Below, piece by piece: positions 1 through 12,504 of a DNA stretch of 64,000 bases (its first letter is position 1; each line of letters begins with the position of its first letter). The translations under genes and the position numbers were made by a program. A model generated the notes under the pieces. The model ran no database searches and had not been told where the DNA came from. It saw only the letters and a program-made list of their open reading frames with translations. This stretch comes from Panopea generosa (lineage: Eukaryota; Mollusca; Bivalvia; Adapedonta; Hiatellidae), in NCBI GenBank assembly GCA_029582155.1, contig CM055899.1, positions 73,712,886 through 73,776,885 on the forward strand, given 5' to 3'.

Positions 1-238
1 TAACCATTTATTCTTGGGATCCTGGGGCTTTAGCCAATAATAAAGCACACCCATCTCCACAATTAACATATAAATTGTCCACTTAAATCAGCGATGAGAG
101 AAGAATAAAAACAAAATACAATGTAGTATAAATCAATTATTATGGAAACAGTGGCCGGGCAATGATTCAAACTCTTCACCCCTGAATTGATAGTCGGAAG
201 CGCTACCGACTGAGCCAACCGAGTCCGGATATTGTATC
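1..238 (-). mobile_element. tRNA-derived SINE, family A
   Basis: Read on the minus strand, 238 to about 150 resembles a tRNA: an A-box-like 'TGGCTCAGTCGGTAGCG' and a degenerate B-box 'GAGTTTGAATC'. A body follows containing 'tctctcatcgctgattta' and 'gagatgggtgtgct'. The same body lies at 18530-18775, which shows a dispersed family. The acceptor stem does not pair well, so this is a SINE head and not a working tRNA gene. The element may continue left of the window. Confidence 0.6.
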
Positions 239-473
239 GTGTATATATTCTAAAAGGATAGTACGTACATTGGACATAGAGCGTAGACTCAGAAGAGAAA
301 TAATTTTAGAGGATCTGGCTCTACAGTTATAAATTCTCTCCATATATACATGTATTTGTATAGGTGCATTTTAGATAGGTCAAGGTCGGAAAAGGTGTGA
401 AAACGGTTTTAAATCCAGGTGAAGAAAATTTTAAAACTTTTGGATTGATAAAATAAGTACAAGTGTTTCAAAC

Positions 474-1228
474 TTGAAAAAGTACATATGTGAAGGATTT
501 TATGTGCATTACATTTCTGTAGTGATGGGAAACAATACTATGAATCCTTCTTGGTACTCGAACCCACATATCCATAACATGCATACAAATTTGCCCAATT
601 CGTCGCAAGCCGCGATACCTACGATACCTGATAGAAACAGTAACACAGAACTCATGCAGTTCTTAAATACCAAGTTTGATGAGGTAGACAAACTATAAGA
701 AAAGTGGGTGAATTAATTTGATGTGAAATTAAGCAGACTGTGGTCTGACCTGCATGTGCGTGTTTCAAAAAACACTGAAAACGTAAATCAGTTGGAGACG
801 AAAAGAGAAGCAACCGATTTTGAACTTGCCAAAACGCAAGAAGAACTAACAGCACTAAAACACAAAATAAATATCTCAAAGAGACTTTGACTGACATTCA
901 ATCAAAGTCCATGATAGATAATTTGATAATCGGTGGCATTGATAAACAACTAAATGAAACGGAGGCGACTACTGAAATACAAGTAAAAACATTTTTCAAT
1001 AAACACCTCAAAATTCCACAAGAAAAAGTTGATGAAATAAAATTTTACCGAGTGCACAGAACCGGTCCGAAAATGCCAAATAGACCAAGGAAAATCGTCG
1101 TTGTGTTTAAGGAAACGAGAGACAAAACGTACGTTAAACGTTGTCTGAAAGATACTGGTTTATTCATGCACGATCAATACCCAGCGGAGGTCGTCGTTAA
1201 TACCATTCCTTTAAAAAGCAAAGGATGA
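474..1228 (+). pseudogene. LINE ORF1 remnant (coiled coil plus RRM-like nucleic-acid-binding domain)
   Basis: This is the first ORF of a non-LTR retrotransposon, which encodes an RNA-binding chaperone. An N-terminal Asn/Pro/His-rich stretch ends near 698 in a stop. A helix- and coiled-coil-type stretch (residues like ELAKTQEELTALKHK) follows in other frames. From 887 there is a 113-residue open stretch with 'DNLIIGGI', 'KFYRVHRTG' and 'RPRKIVVVF', the pattern of the RRM-like ORF1 domain of LINEs (Transposase_22 type). It lies immediately upstream of the matching endonuclease and RT, which supports the call. It is broken by at least two frameshifts or stops, so it is a dead copy. Clade assignment is not attempted. 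Confidence 0.7.
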
Positions 1229-1320
1229 CGGGAAGGAAGCTTACATCCGGTACAATAAGTTGATCGTAAACGGGAGCGAGTATACGGTAAAATCCCAGCG
1301 TAGGAGACAACCGAGGATGG

Positions 1321-2200
1321 TGTGAAAATAATAACATGGAACTGTAATGGACTAACGAAAGAAAAACTAGAAAATAGTGAATTTTCTGATATATTAAGCA
1401 ATCGTGATATTATTTTTCTACTTGAATCTTAGACAAGCAGTAAAAGTAAAATAGAGTTAAAAGGATATAAATCTTATAGTTTCTACCGCAAATTTAAACA
1501 TAAAAATGCTAAACGTAGTAGTGGCGGTATTGTGTTATTATATAAAGAAATGTTGAATAAACGCATTAAAATAGTTAAAACCACTATGATACAATTATAT
1601 GGATTAAGCTGGATAAGTATTTTTTCAATATAGAAGCTGACATATATCTGTGTGGGGCCTACATGTGGGAAGAAGGGTCACCATTGTTTAATATTATTAA
1701 TTGTGATTTGTATGAAACGTTGCAAAACGATATAGACGATTTTGATAAACTTGGTATAGTTATTGTGTCCGGTGACATGAATGGTCGTGTGGGAAATAAA
1801 GCTGACTACCTGGAGCAAGACACCCGGATGAGTGATATAGATAGCAGTGATTTTGTACCCGATATACCCCTGTCGAGGACCTCTATTTATAAAGTGTGTA
1901 ATTCCCAGGGCACGAAATTATTATGTAAAAGTTAACGGTAAACTTGAGCAAGGATCAAGCCTTACGTATTTTTGTAAAACCGGGTCAAGCATAATTAATT
2001 ACCTATTATTAAATGAGGATATTTTAGTTATATAAATAATTTTTCAAATACTAGATTTTAATGAATTTTCGGACCATGCACCGTTGAATTTTACCCTACA
2101 TGTCTGCACAAATAAGGATTTTAACAATGAAGCAAAAACCAATAGTAAAATTTTCTTGGAACAATGAAGAAAAAGATAATTTCCGGAGAAAACTTATTTC
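1321..2200 (+). pseudogene. LINE ORF2 endonuclease domain (APE/EEP type), decayed
   Basis: The start reads 'KIITWNCNGL', the N-terminal signature of apurinic-like LINE endonucleases, which nick target DNA for target-primed reverse transcription. 'VSGDMNGRVGNKADYL' around 1770-1815 matches the GDxN catalytic block. 'EFSDHAPLNF' near 2062-2090 is the C-terminal SDH motif. All three blocks occur in the right order, but stops (for example at 1430 and 1634) and frameshifts separate them. The domain is continuous with ORF1 upstream and RT downstream, so 474-3780 is read as one inserted copy. Confidence 0.75.
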
Positions 2201-2689
2201 CAAGTTGCCTATATTTTAGATAGGATTAACCGGCATGACAAGACAAGTGTTAATGACGCTGTATCTGATTTTGTAAGCATTATTAAATGTGTAGCTAAAC
2301 CGTTATTTGGTCGTAATGTAATCAATAAATTTATTATATAAAGATGCTTTAAATAAATGCAATGCGTGTAAGAGTAGTGAAAATCGTGAGGATGTTTGTG
2401 CTAAGAGAAAGGACTACAAACGTATATTAAGAAGGAAGAGGAGGATTTACCATTTTAATGACATGAAAAAAAATTGAACGATTGAAAGCGAAAAAAAAAC
2501 AAAAAACTTTTGGAGATTGTTTTCAAAACCAAAATGTACAAAGGCAGAAAATTTAAATGCAAATGATTTCTTACAGTATTTTTAAAATTTGACAAACGAA
2601 ATAAATATAGTGCATAACAGCGACGCAGAAGATTTCTGCAAGACAAACGATTTTGATAAAAACGACCCTATATTTGAGGATTAGATACA

Positions 2690-3780
2690 GTTATAACAGA
2701 AGCGGAAGTGACTGCATGTATAAGATCACTCAAGTGCGTAAAAAGGTTTATTCTGGAGATTATATATTAAATTAATATTTTTTAGAAGCCGGCGATATAC
2801 TGTTACCACATTTGACTGAATTATTCAATGCTATCATGGACAGTGGGTGTTTTCCAGATAAGTGGACAGAAGGTATAGTCATACCTGTTTTTAAAAAAGG
2901 AGATGGAAATGACGTGAACAATTACCGCGGGATTACATTAGTTAGTTGTATGTCTAAATTATTTACCGCTGTTCTTAACAAAACAATAAACGACTGGTGC
3001 GAAAAGTACAGTAAATTATCAGATACCCAGTTTGGCTTCAGGAAAGGATTTTCTACGGTAGATGCAATTCTTACACTGCATAGTCTAATTGAACATGTAC
3101 TTAATAGTGAGAGCGAGTCTATTGCGCTTTTGTAGATTTAAAAAAGGCATTTGACTCAGTTTATAGAAACGCACTATGGTTGAAATTATTTAAGCTTGGG
3201 TGAATGGCAAAATGTTGAGAATAATACGGTCAATTTACGAAACAGTGAAATTATGTGTAAGACATTGCGAGACGTATTCTGACTTTTTCGAAATAGTCGT
3301 TGGGTTAAAGCAAGAGGGGACAATTTCGCCAATCCTGTTTTCTCTATTCATTGAGGACTTAGAATTATATTACAAAATAGTCCAGACAGTGGTCAAAATA
3401 TAAATGAAGTCACATTGATGCTTTTGTGTTTTGCAGACGATATGGTCGTGTTTCACCCGAAGAACTACAAAATAGCCTAAATAAACTGTATTCGTATTGT
3501 ACCAAATGGGGCTTAAAAGTAAATATTGCCAAAACTAAAAAAGTACTTTTCAGAAAAAGAGGCGGTTTACTTGAAACCGAGAAATGGACATATGATAATG
3601 AAATTATGGAAGTGGTAAACGATTTTAGTTACTAAGGAGTAGTTTTTTTAATTATACAGGGACCTTTTTATTAAATCAACAAAACTTGACTGGCAAGGGA
3701 CTTAGAGCTACAGGAGTGCTGACGCTAACGGAAGTTAGTCCATGTCTTCCCAGATTGTTATTAAACGGGCATTCGCGATA
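2690..3780 (+). pseudogene. LINE ORF2 reverse transcriptase, decayed
   Basis: This is the polymerase part of the same element. 'TEAEVTACIRSLK' near 2695 begins the RT. 2812-3135 is open and carries 'VFKKGDGNDVNNYRGITLV' and 'TQFGFRKGFSTVDAI' (RT blocks 1-2). Further blocks follow in shifted frames: 'DLKKAFDSVYRNALW' near 3135-3180, 'GLKQEGTISPILFSLF' near 3305 (block B, usually RQG), 'CFADDMVVF' near 3430 (catalytic FADD) and 'KWGLKVNIAKTK' near 3508. The trace ends near 3775. Each frame is interrupted, so no active enzyme can be made. The motif set resembles a LINE type that is common in bivalves; that statement rests on memory. Confidence 0.85.
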
Positions 3781-6560
3781 ATAGGTATATCGCGGTATTA
3801 TGTATACAAGGGATAAGTGTATATTTTGGGTGTATGTTTCACATATTTATTATATTCAATAACATGGTCACTCGTACAATGGGCAGAAGCTAGTCCTTCT
3901 TACATAGGCTATTTACTTAGCAAATAGAGTAGTTGATTCGAAAAATAATATTTCACGAATTGCTATTGTGTTACGTATTTCATGTCGACATAAAAAAATA
4001 GCTTCAATTGTTGCCATTGTTGTTGCTACTACTGTTACTGTTGTTTCTGATAATGATAGTGACATATTTTTTGTAGTTTAATTTTTGTTAGTTTATCTTT
4101 ATAATATTTTTTTCAAATATCTAGTGATTTAAAATGAAAATTTCTTAGTAATATTAAAATTGGAAAAAAACTCCTTGTACTATATTGAGGGTGAAGTAAT
4201 TTATTATCATCAATACCAATACAATAGCTTTATGTCAACATATAATAAATGTAGTTGATTTTTTTCTTTAAAATGAGTATCATTAAGACTTTTTTAACAG
4301 CATCTACTCTAAAAGTAATATACTCTCAACACTTATTGCAGATTAATAAACTAATATAGTTTATCAACTATCGTCAAATACCAATATTTTTCACCCGTTT
4401 TTCTTTTCAAATTTATACATCCGAAACGTTGGTAAACACACTAATATGTAACTAAATGCGTATCTCGACCGTGATTCAAACCTGGTACACCATGTACTGA
4501 TGATAATCAGGACGTAGCGAAGATTGATGGGAGCGGTAACCTCCTCCTGTTAGTAGAGGTACAGAGGACAATCCTAGGAAAAGTTTCAAAACTTCAACAT
4601 CAAATCATGCATTCCAGTGATTTTAGTGGGGAGTATTGTTGTTAGTTTGTGACTTTTAAACGTTTTTAACAATGAACTGCACACACAAGTAGTTATTAAG
4701 ATGATTTTATTATATTAAATAAATCAACCATGGAATTGATGATTATTAATTCATTTTTTGTCATGTTCATTATTGCGGTTGAATAATCAACCCCTGTGTG
4801 GTTCAAGGGTGCAACATTACTGATTTCAAAAAAAGAATATTCACTGAATCTCATGCATGTCATAAGACATATTGAATATCTGGAAAGTTTGCAGGTATCT
4901 TATGTCATTCTTACTCGTAAGGGGCGACAATTTGAGTATTTGGGGAGAATGTTGTATGTTAATTTTTACATGGGAAGTGAAGCTGGAATCTTCCTTCCAG
5001 CTGATAACATATAACCCATAGTGATTTGATAGGCCGTAAAACTCCTATTGATTACTAGCAATTTATTTTGTCTCCCTTGAAATATCAGATATAGTGTTCG
5101 GTCTTCTCAATTTTAACTCAGAATGAGTGTTGCGTTGCGGTACAGATGTTGTTAGAGAAATTTTTTGACTGATTATAAAGACAGGCCGGTGATTATTGAT
5201 TACGAATATAAGGACGGTAAAACAATGATTAATCAGTTGATAATATTAGTATTGTCAGTAGCGAACATATCCGTACTTATATAAAAGTGTTGTTTTTTTT
5301 CAAAATGACATTTAAAATTAAAATCTTGGAAACAAATGAAAAATATTGGGTTGGAGCAATTACAGTTGGGACGTCACGTGTTCAGTTGCTACTTGACAAC
5401 TAAAGTGGAAGTTGTGTATTCAAAAGTACTCGCCAATTATAACGTTTTTTTCATCAAATATGGATACAAGAATCACCAAAACCCGCCCCGTCGATTCCGG
5501 TGGACAGTAAGTGTTAAGTTTTATTGTGCAACAAAATGTTATTTCCTTGTGCATATTAAAAAACAACGTATTACTGAAGTCGCTTCTGACAAAGCAGTGG
5601 GTGGGTAACAAAATGACTTTCCTTTTCTCAAAAGTTTTACTCAATAGCTTTACTCAATATCTATTCAACTTCTCTAGGAAGCCTCTCTTCAAACGACGAT
5701 TATCACACGCTAAATGTTTGTCAACTGCTATTAAATGCAGAATACGTTTATGTAAGATCAGATCATTCTAATGTTGCAACGACAACTCAGAATACCAACA
5801 GGCTCGCAAGAACTCTTTTAAAATTAAATGACCAAACCAGAAATAGTATTGGAAAATTTAGTTCATAATTTACAATTGTGTAAGATCTTGAAATTTGCAT
5901 TCAAAATATATTCTTATCCTATACTGACAGTACTATACATAATGTAGATTTAACATGCATTAGTGTTAATAACTAAAAGCAAATTAATAAAGATTAATTT
6001 ATAGATTAGTTTTGCATACTCTTAAAAATATAAATATCCTGGCGGAAGCATAACATACACATTAATTAAATCTCTCAAAATACAAATGTGTTGCAATTGT
6101 TTACATTATTGTTATTGCTTGTACAACTACATGGGTGTCAAATGAGTAATGAACATTTAACATGAAATACAAATAAGCTGTTTTCATGTATTTGATACAT
6201 TTGATGTAAAATCAGACAAAACACATGTGAAACAGATGTAAAAAACAATCAAAAACACTGTAAAGGTTAATAAAAAACACAGTACAATTTAATGAAAAAC
6301 ACTGTAAAATATAGTTAACACTATAAAAGAAAAACAGAATAAAGTGCTAACGACTCTATTCTGCTTGATTTCTATCAGTTTTCCATGTGAAAGGATTGAC
6401 AGAGTTGTACCATCAATGATGCTCGGGATAACACTGAAGTTGTCATCCTTGTAATCACGGACTAGAACAAATGGCAGTCAGCGTCAAGGTCATAGATACT
6501 AAATATATCATTGAAGTCCATATGAAGCTGCATGAACCGATAAAATGTCCTTTATTCTAT
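3780..6560. other. AT-rich DNA with no recognised gene
   Basis: Only short open stretches occur (for example 4796-5014 and 5336-5608 on +). None has recognisable motifs, and they overlap on both strands with compositions expected by chance. Homopolymer runs and scattered AATAAA-like sequences are present, but nothing ties them to a transcript. Confidence 0.5.
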
Positions 6561-6587
6561 ATATATATATGTGTGTGTGTGTGTAGC
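6559..6587. repeat. (TA)n(TG)n microsatellite
   Basis: A compound dinucleotide run: TA repeats followed directly by TG repeats. Confidence 0.9.
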
Positions 6588-7189
6588 TAAATAAAATCAA
6601 TAGTTTAATACATGTATATGTGTAATCTAATCTAGCAGTTTAAATTATATGTTGCAAGAGCATATTTCGTAAAGTAAAACCAATACAATATTTTTCGGTG
6701 AGTCCACTGAAGATGAGCAACTTTTTAGCTTGGTTTTATGCCAAAGGCATGGCACGCTTATGTCACCGTGGTCAAGCTTTGCAGTGTTGATCACCGCCAA
6801 AATGATCATGATGCGACAGGGATTACTTTCTATTACCTGAATTTCATTTTTTCTTGTATTTGATATAAGCTAGCCGAAACAAAATAAACAATAGAAATAT
6901 ATTGTGGATATTGCAATATAACATTAAAAAAAATATATTGCATGAAAGAAACCAAATGCTACTAATATCAATCAAATTATGAAGGCGTATCAATATTAAA
7001 CAAAGACCGGCTTTCAATACTTTTATTTCAGTTAGGTCCCTGCATCATTTGTCTATTAAGGTCTATACAGCCTTTATTCATAAAGTTAGGTCAATACAAC
7101 CTTTAGTCAGCACAATTTTATTTTTGTTACGACAAGTTACATGTAGAAACAACAATTTTTCATCAATACAACCCTTTTACGTCTGAAAA

Positions 7190-8225
7190 GTCGAAACTAC
7201 GATGGTGATAAATTACGATGGTGAAAAATTCGGAAAGAAAATGGTGATAAACTACGATGGAAAAAAGTCGAAACTACGATGGTGATAAACTGCGATGATA
7301 AAAAGTTGAAATTTCGGTGGTTAAAAGTCGAAACATTGATTGTGATAAACTACGATGGTGAATAGTCGAAATTACGATGGCGAAAAGTCAAAACTACGAT
7401 GGTGATAAACTATGATGGTGAAAAGTCGAAACTACGACAGTGATAAACTATGATGGTGAAAAGTCTAAACTACGGTGGTGAAAAACTACGATAATGAAAA
7501 TTCGTAATTACGATGATGAAAAGTAGACACTACGATACTGATAAACTACGATGGTGAAAAGTCGAAATTACGATGGTGATAAACTACGATGTTGAAGAAT
7601 CGAAATGACTATGGTGAAAAGTCAAAACTACTACGATGGTGATAAAATACGATGGTTAAAAGTCAAAACTAAAATGGTGATAAACTACGATGATGAAAAG
7701 TCGAAACTACGATGGTGATAAACTACGATGGTGAAAAGTCGAAACTACGATGGTGATAATCTACGATGTTGAAGAATCGAAATGACTATGGTGAAAAGTC
7801 GAAACTATTATGATGGTGATAAACTACGATGGTTAAAAGTCGAAACTACGATGGTGATAAACTACGATGATGAAAAATCGAAACTACGATGGTGATAAAC
7901 TACGATGACTACGATGGTGATAAACTACTATGATGAAATGTCGAAATTACGGTGGTAATAAACTACGATGGTGAAAAGTCGAAACTACGATTGTGATTAA
8001 CTACGATGGTGAAAAGTCGAAACTACGATGGTAACAAACTACGATGATGAAAAGTCGAAATTACGGTGGTGAAAAGTTGAAACGGCGAATTTTCACCATC
8101 GTAGTTTCACGTTTTCACAATCCTAGCTTTGACTTTCTTCATCGTAGTTTCGACTTCATCATCGTTGTTTTGCGTTTTCACCATCTTAGTTTCGACTTTT
8201 CACCATCGTAGTTTCACCATCCTGT
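7190..8225. repeat. Satellite of 'ctacgatggtgaaaagtcg' units with an internal orientation switch
   Basis: About 0.9 kb of degenerate direct repeats. The core period is about 38 bp, made of two subunits, 'ctacgatggtgataaa' and 'ctacgatggtgaaaagtcgaaa'. Near 8090 the orientation flips, and 8094-8220 reads 'ttttcaccatcgtagtttc', the reverse complement. The right arm (about 130 bp) could therefore pair with any part of the left arm as a long hairpin. Relatives lie at 9541-9790 and 30288-30515, so the satellite is dispersed. No protein-coding signal is seen. Confidence 0.9.
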
Positions 8226-8890
8226 TACTCATGCGCAAGCGAAACTGAAAGCACGGTACATTTTATATATTGTTCGACTGTAGCTTCAAATATATTTTGT
8301 CTATGTTTATGTAACAGTGCAATACATAATGCAGCAAAGCTATGCATTTAAACGTAACGTCTCACACATCAATTAATTTTGTACTTTTCTACATATAGAG
8401 ACATGCACTTGAACACTGGATACATTACCAATGTCCTCTGTTGGTCCAATTATGCAGAAAAAACATGGGGTTGATCAGGTTGCTTTTTCACAATTTCGAT
8501 GGTTCGATGGCACACCTTCATTTTTGACAATTCTGCCCATTTGTTGCAGTGTATCACTACGCATCTTTAAACTGTTATAACATCATCAAACAGTTCCAAA
8601 TGTCACCCAAACTTTGCAGAAATCATTAAAATGTTCCGAGGTTCCCATATGCGCAACGAAATATGACATTTTATGCATTTTTAACAAAAAATTGCCCAGC
8701 CGCTTTACACAGCTTTAATTTCTTAGGCATAAAAATCTTGCTACCGTCATGTAAGGGAGGTAATTCTTCAGTGAGACATAAAGCCCGCTAACGATTCTAT
8801 TTATTTTTATACATTACTAATATGACTTACTTAGTCCCTGATATATCTCCTTCTTTTTAATATATCATTTTTCTTCAAAGGAAAAGGTCT
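8225..8890. other. No recognised feature
   Basis: AT-rich sequence without open frames, tRNA-like boxes or tandem structure. Confidence 0.4.
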
Positions 8891-9062
8891 GCCCCTCGAT
8901 TGCGTTGAAAGCTCAGAGAGATTATAAGAACCGCTATCGAGTTGGCCTTCTGGGTGGAACTAGTATTTAGTGTTGTTTTAAGAAAGACATCGGATTGAGC
9001 TTCAGAGCTTGGCGTGATCGGCCCACATTCCATCCATTACACTACAGACACGCTTTTCTTAT
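8888..9062 (-). mobile_element. tRNA-derived SINE, family B
   Basis: Minus-strand element. A degraded tRNA-like head ('gtagtgtaatggatgg') is followed by a body with 'ctagttccacccagaagg' and 'ctctgagctttcaacgcaa'. The same body occurs at 23225-23428 and 45890-46075. The B box has decayed. Confidence 0.6.
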
Positions 9063-9540
9063 TTAAGAACGATTTTTCTAATTGAGAATTTCATTAGATG
9101 TAACGCATATCATTATGCGTGTACATCAGGCGCGTATGTCAAAATACCCACCTAATTTAGACTGTGCAGTCAGAGAAACATTTCTGGACCGACCGATAGT
9201 TTGCTTAAGTAATGTTTTCTAGACAACTGAAGCATAACAAAGTCTGTCATACGTCTTAGTACTTACATTTTCCTTAAATTTTAGAATGAAATGTTGAGAA
9301 TTACATCTGACATCAAGCAGATTGTCAACATGGAATGTCTGTATTTTTAGCAACGAATAGCATCCATGCCTTACCACATTTGATTTTGTTTTGCCGATAA
9401 GCGATTCGTGAAGCAGAATGCAATGAATAATCTATATTTAGCACATGAACTGGACCGAACATCATGAACCTACGTTTTTGAAAGTGTTGCTTATGTGACG
9501 TCGAGCGTTTTTTTACACCACTGCGCATTAACAATAGGAA

Positions 9541-9790
9541 AACGCAAAACTACGATAGTGAAAAGGCGAAACTATGGTGGAAAAAAATTCGAGTCTACGA
9601 TAGAAAAAAGATTGGGAAAAGTCGAAACTACGATTACAAAAAACTCGAAACAACGATGGTCAAAAGTCGAAACAACGAAGCTACGATAGTGAAAAGACGA
9701 AATACGCTCTTGTAGATTTCACTTTTTATCATCGAAGTTTCGTTGTTTCGACTTTACTTAATTTGATAAATATGCCGTGATGGCCCCCAA
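9541..9790. repeat. Second block of the gatggtgaaaagtcg satellite
   Basis: Direct units ('ctacgatagtgaaaag') run to about 9700 and then invert ('tttcgttgtttcgacttta'). The block ends with 'aataaatatgccgtgatgg', a flank shared almost exactly with the block ending at 30515. The shared edge suggests a defined mobile unit and not a chance expansion. A 64-codon open frame here is an artefact of the repeat. Confidence 0.8.
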
Positions 9791-10860
9791 CTGGATACCT
9801 TAACTGCCAACGCGAGCGATTGTGCATGTGTTGTCAGGTATATATTGAAAGTGTTCAGAGAAACGGTTTGTTTTAGCCCGACCACACTGCGCCCAAGTTA
9901 ACACATGTTTTCTGCCATGTGTGCGTTATGTAATGAGACAGATGGAGATTTTAAAAGCACATTAACCGTATTCAAACTTAATTTTATTGATAAATACATG
10001 TAGTAACATAAAGCATACATAAAATAGAAAATGAAGAATCTTGAACAACACTTCATGAGCGTCTAATAATCGTTGAAGCTTTTATACGAAAAGAAAATAC
10101 TCAAAAATATAAATATCATTTCTATTGATCCATTTAATTCATCAGCTGTTTATAATATTAATGGATACTTGAACATGAAACAATTCACAATAGGACAAAG
10201 AACGCATTTTATTTTGGCAGTTGAAAAAACATTAAAGATAGATCTAATTAAAATACCCGGTATAGCTCAATTGCGTGCTTCAGTGACTGTAACAAACGGC
10301 GCATTGTCACTTCTGGCACATGTATAAACGCTACGCTCCCATCATTCGAAATATAATCTGTTAAAACATCCCTATATAATATATAATACATACTTAAAAC
10401 AACAGTCCTGCTTCTAGTTGCAACACATTTCGTTATGTATCAAATTATTTACCTGACATAAGTTTTAATATCATCATTTTTAACTTGAAGTACAGGCCTC
10501 GCCTATACATTTTAAGTTCATGAAATGATCAAACTGTAAATGATCTGAAAGAAACATATTTAACTTGAAGAAATCGGTGCGATTTTGCGATTTTCTACAA
10601 CAACGTGTGCTATTTTCTAGAAGTAAGTGTTTGAAAAGGTCGTCTATAAACAATTATATTCGTAACTGATTTTAGAAAGCAGAATTTGTAAGTACTTGGC
10701 TACACGCCAGTCTAATGACGATGGTCATTGACAGCCGTGCGCAGACCGGACAGGGTATACACTGGGTGTGACAGGAGAGGACTAGCCAACACAACTAACA
10801 CTAACTGTTATAAAAGTTGTATTTTCTCCTCATTTTTACATGTACATGTAATGAGAGAAT
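9790..10860. other. No recognised feature
   Basis: AT-rich sequence. One 84-codon open frame (10073-10327, +) has no recognisable domain and no supporting splice or promoter context, so it is not called as a gene. Confidence 0.4.
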
Positions 10861-10868
10861 AAATGTCA

Positions 10869-10895
10869 ATGTTGTTGTTGTTGTTGTTGTTATTA
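10869..10895. repeat. (GTT)n microsatellite
   Basis: Uninterrupted trinucleotide run. Confidence 0.9.
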
Positions 10896-10924
10896 TCACG
10901 TGACATGAAAAATGAAGTGTCTAT

Positions 10925-11025
10925 AGGCACGACGGTTGTGCCCATTATTTTTCTTATCCACACAACATTCATGCCCATTATTGTCTTTATCCGCACGACG
11001 GTCGTGTCCACTATTGCCCGGATAT
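10925..11025. repeat. 33-bp tandem repeat with CACGACGGTCGTG hairpin
   Basis: Three units of about 33 bp of the form 'gcacgacggttgtgcccat' plus 'tattgtctttatcc'. The core CACGACGGTCGTG has 6-bp arms (CACGAC/GTCGTG) around one base. One further core lies alone at 11614-11626. Confidence 0.75.
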
Positions 11026-11069
11026 ATACTTACACCCTTTATTTATCTGCCATGGCTTACTCGAGAGAT

Positions 11070-12500
11070 TGAGATTGATAGGATCTGACACTCGTTATTT
11101 CATACAGAGTTTTATTAAACGAGTTCAGTAAAAATCCTGGACAAGTTTAATGAAATTCTGTATGGACTGACAGCAAGATTCAGATTCGTTTCATCATATT
11201 TCCCACGTACATATAAAAATTCAAGTTAGTAACTTACAAAAGAATATATGCAGACCCCCTTCATAGGCCGAATAACAATAACGAGATGTGTAAGTCTGGC
11301 CTAAAAATAATTCTAACTAAAAAACACATTTATCGAATCTACTATACATTTATTACACAACAACATTCATTATACTCAAAGAACACTTATTAAAACTTTT
11401 CTTTGACGAGCTTAATAAAATTCTGAAGTTGTATAAATACGCGAATAAATACAAAGATCCGGTATTGTATTGTCATGTTTTGTCCTTTTTTTCCTTTTCT
11501 TTACTCCTGTCATGTCTTTTCTATTATCAATTCCCTCAATTTGTTATATCGCATCACTCATGTGATATGTAAATTTAAATTATTCCATTGTGCCGATAAG
11601 GAAAATAATCGACACGACGGTCGTGCCGATAGCCATGTCCTTGATATTGGGTCTGTCCATTCATTCCGGCCGGTTGTTTTGGGATCATAGATGTTTCATT
11701 GAATTGGTCGCGGGACGCGATTTAATCGATAAAAAACATTCTGACTGTAAAACACGCATTACAGAAGCAAAAAAGAACAATAGTTTCTTTACTTTATTTA
11801 TATGGCATTATTTATATTATATATAACTTTATTTATATGGTAGCATTTAAATAATCAGTGTTTTCTCCTAAAAATATCGGTCATGCCTCTTTAATCTGCT
11901 GGTTATCATATTTAAACAAAGTATTACAAAGTACAGTATAAACCGAATATCTAATTTCCAATATATTACAAGTACATGGGAAGTAATAACTGGAATGTCC
12001 GTCAATGTAATATCAATCGAGTTAGTTCTCTTTTATATCTTGCATATTTGCACTGTTTAAAATGGCATGAATAAATGTATTTTACTCACAGATTCACATA
12101 TTGATTAATCAAAAGCGTCGTCTGCCTGATAATACTTGACACAAACTGATCTCCAAAATCTATAGGCGCTCTTTTAACCATAACTATATAAACATTTTTT
12201 ATATTTCTTTGAAACTAGTTTGTGTCCATTTTCGTTGACGTACAAGATACAATTGTAATACTAATTGATAACCCAACACGTTTGGAAAATACGTATTTAG
12301 TCCACTGATTTAATGTCATTTTAAAGTTTTAGATTTATTAAAAACATTTATTGAGGTTCTCCAGGCTTCGTTGAAATAAAGTATTTTAAAGAATATTTAA
12401 GGAATTCCTTCTTTTTTTTTATATTTTAATCAATGTTTATAAAACGATATAGTTTTTACACACCACATAGCGAATTTGTCATAGGTCATGCTCCCCTTGT
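11070..12500. other. No recognised gene; one isolated CACGACGGTCGTG core
   Basis: AT-rich DNA. Apart from the hairpin core near 11614, nothing with family resemblance was found on either strand. Confidence 0.4.
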
Positions 12501-12504
12501 TTGA

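Noticed and set aside
5336..5771. Overlapping frames on both strands
   Set aside because: No recognisable domains, no consistent strand and typical random AT-rich composition.
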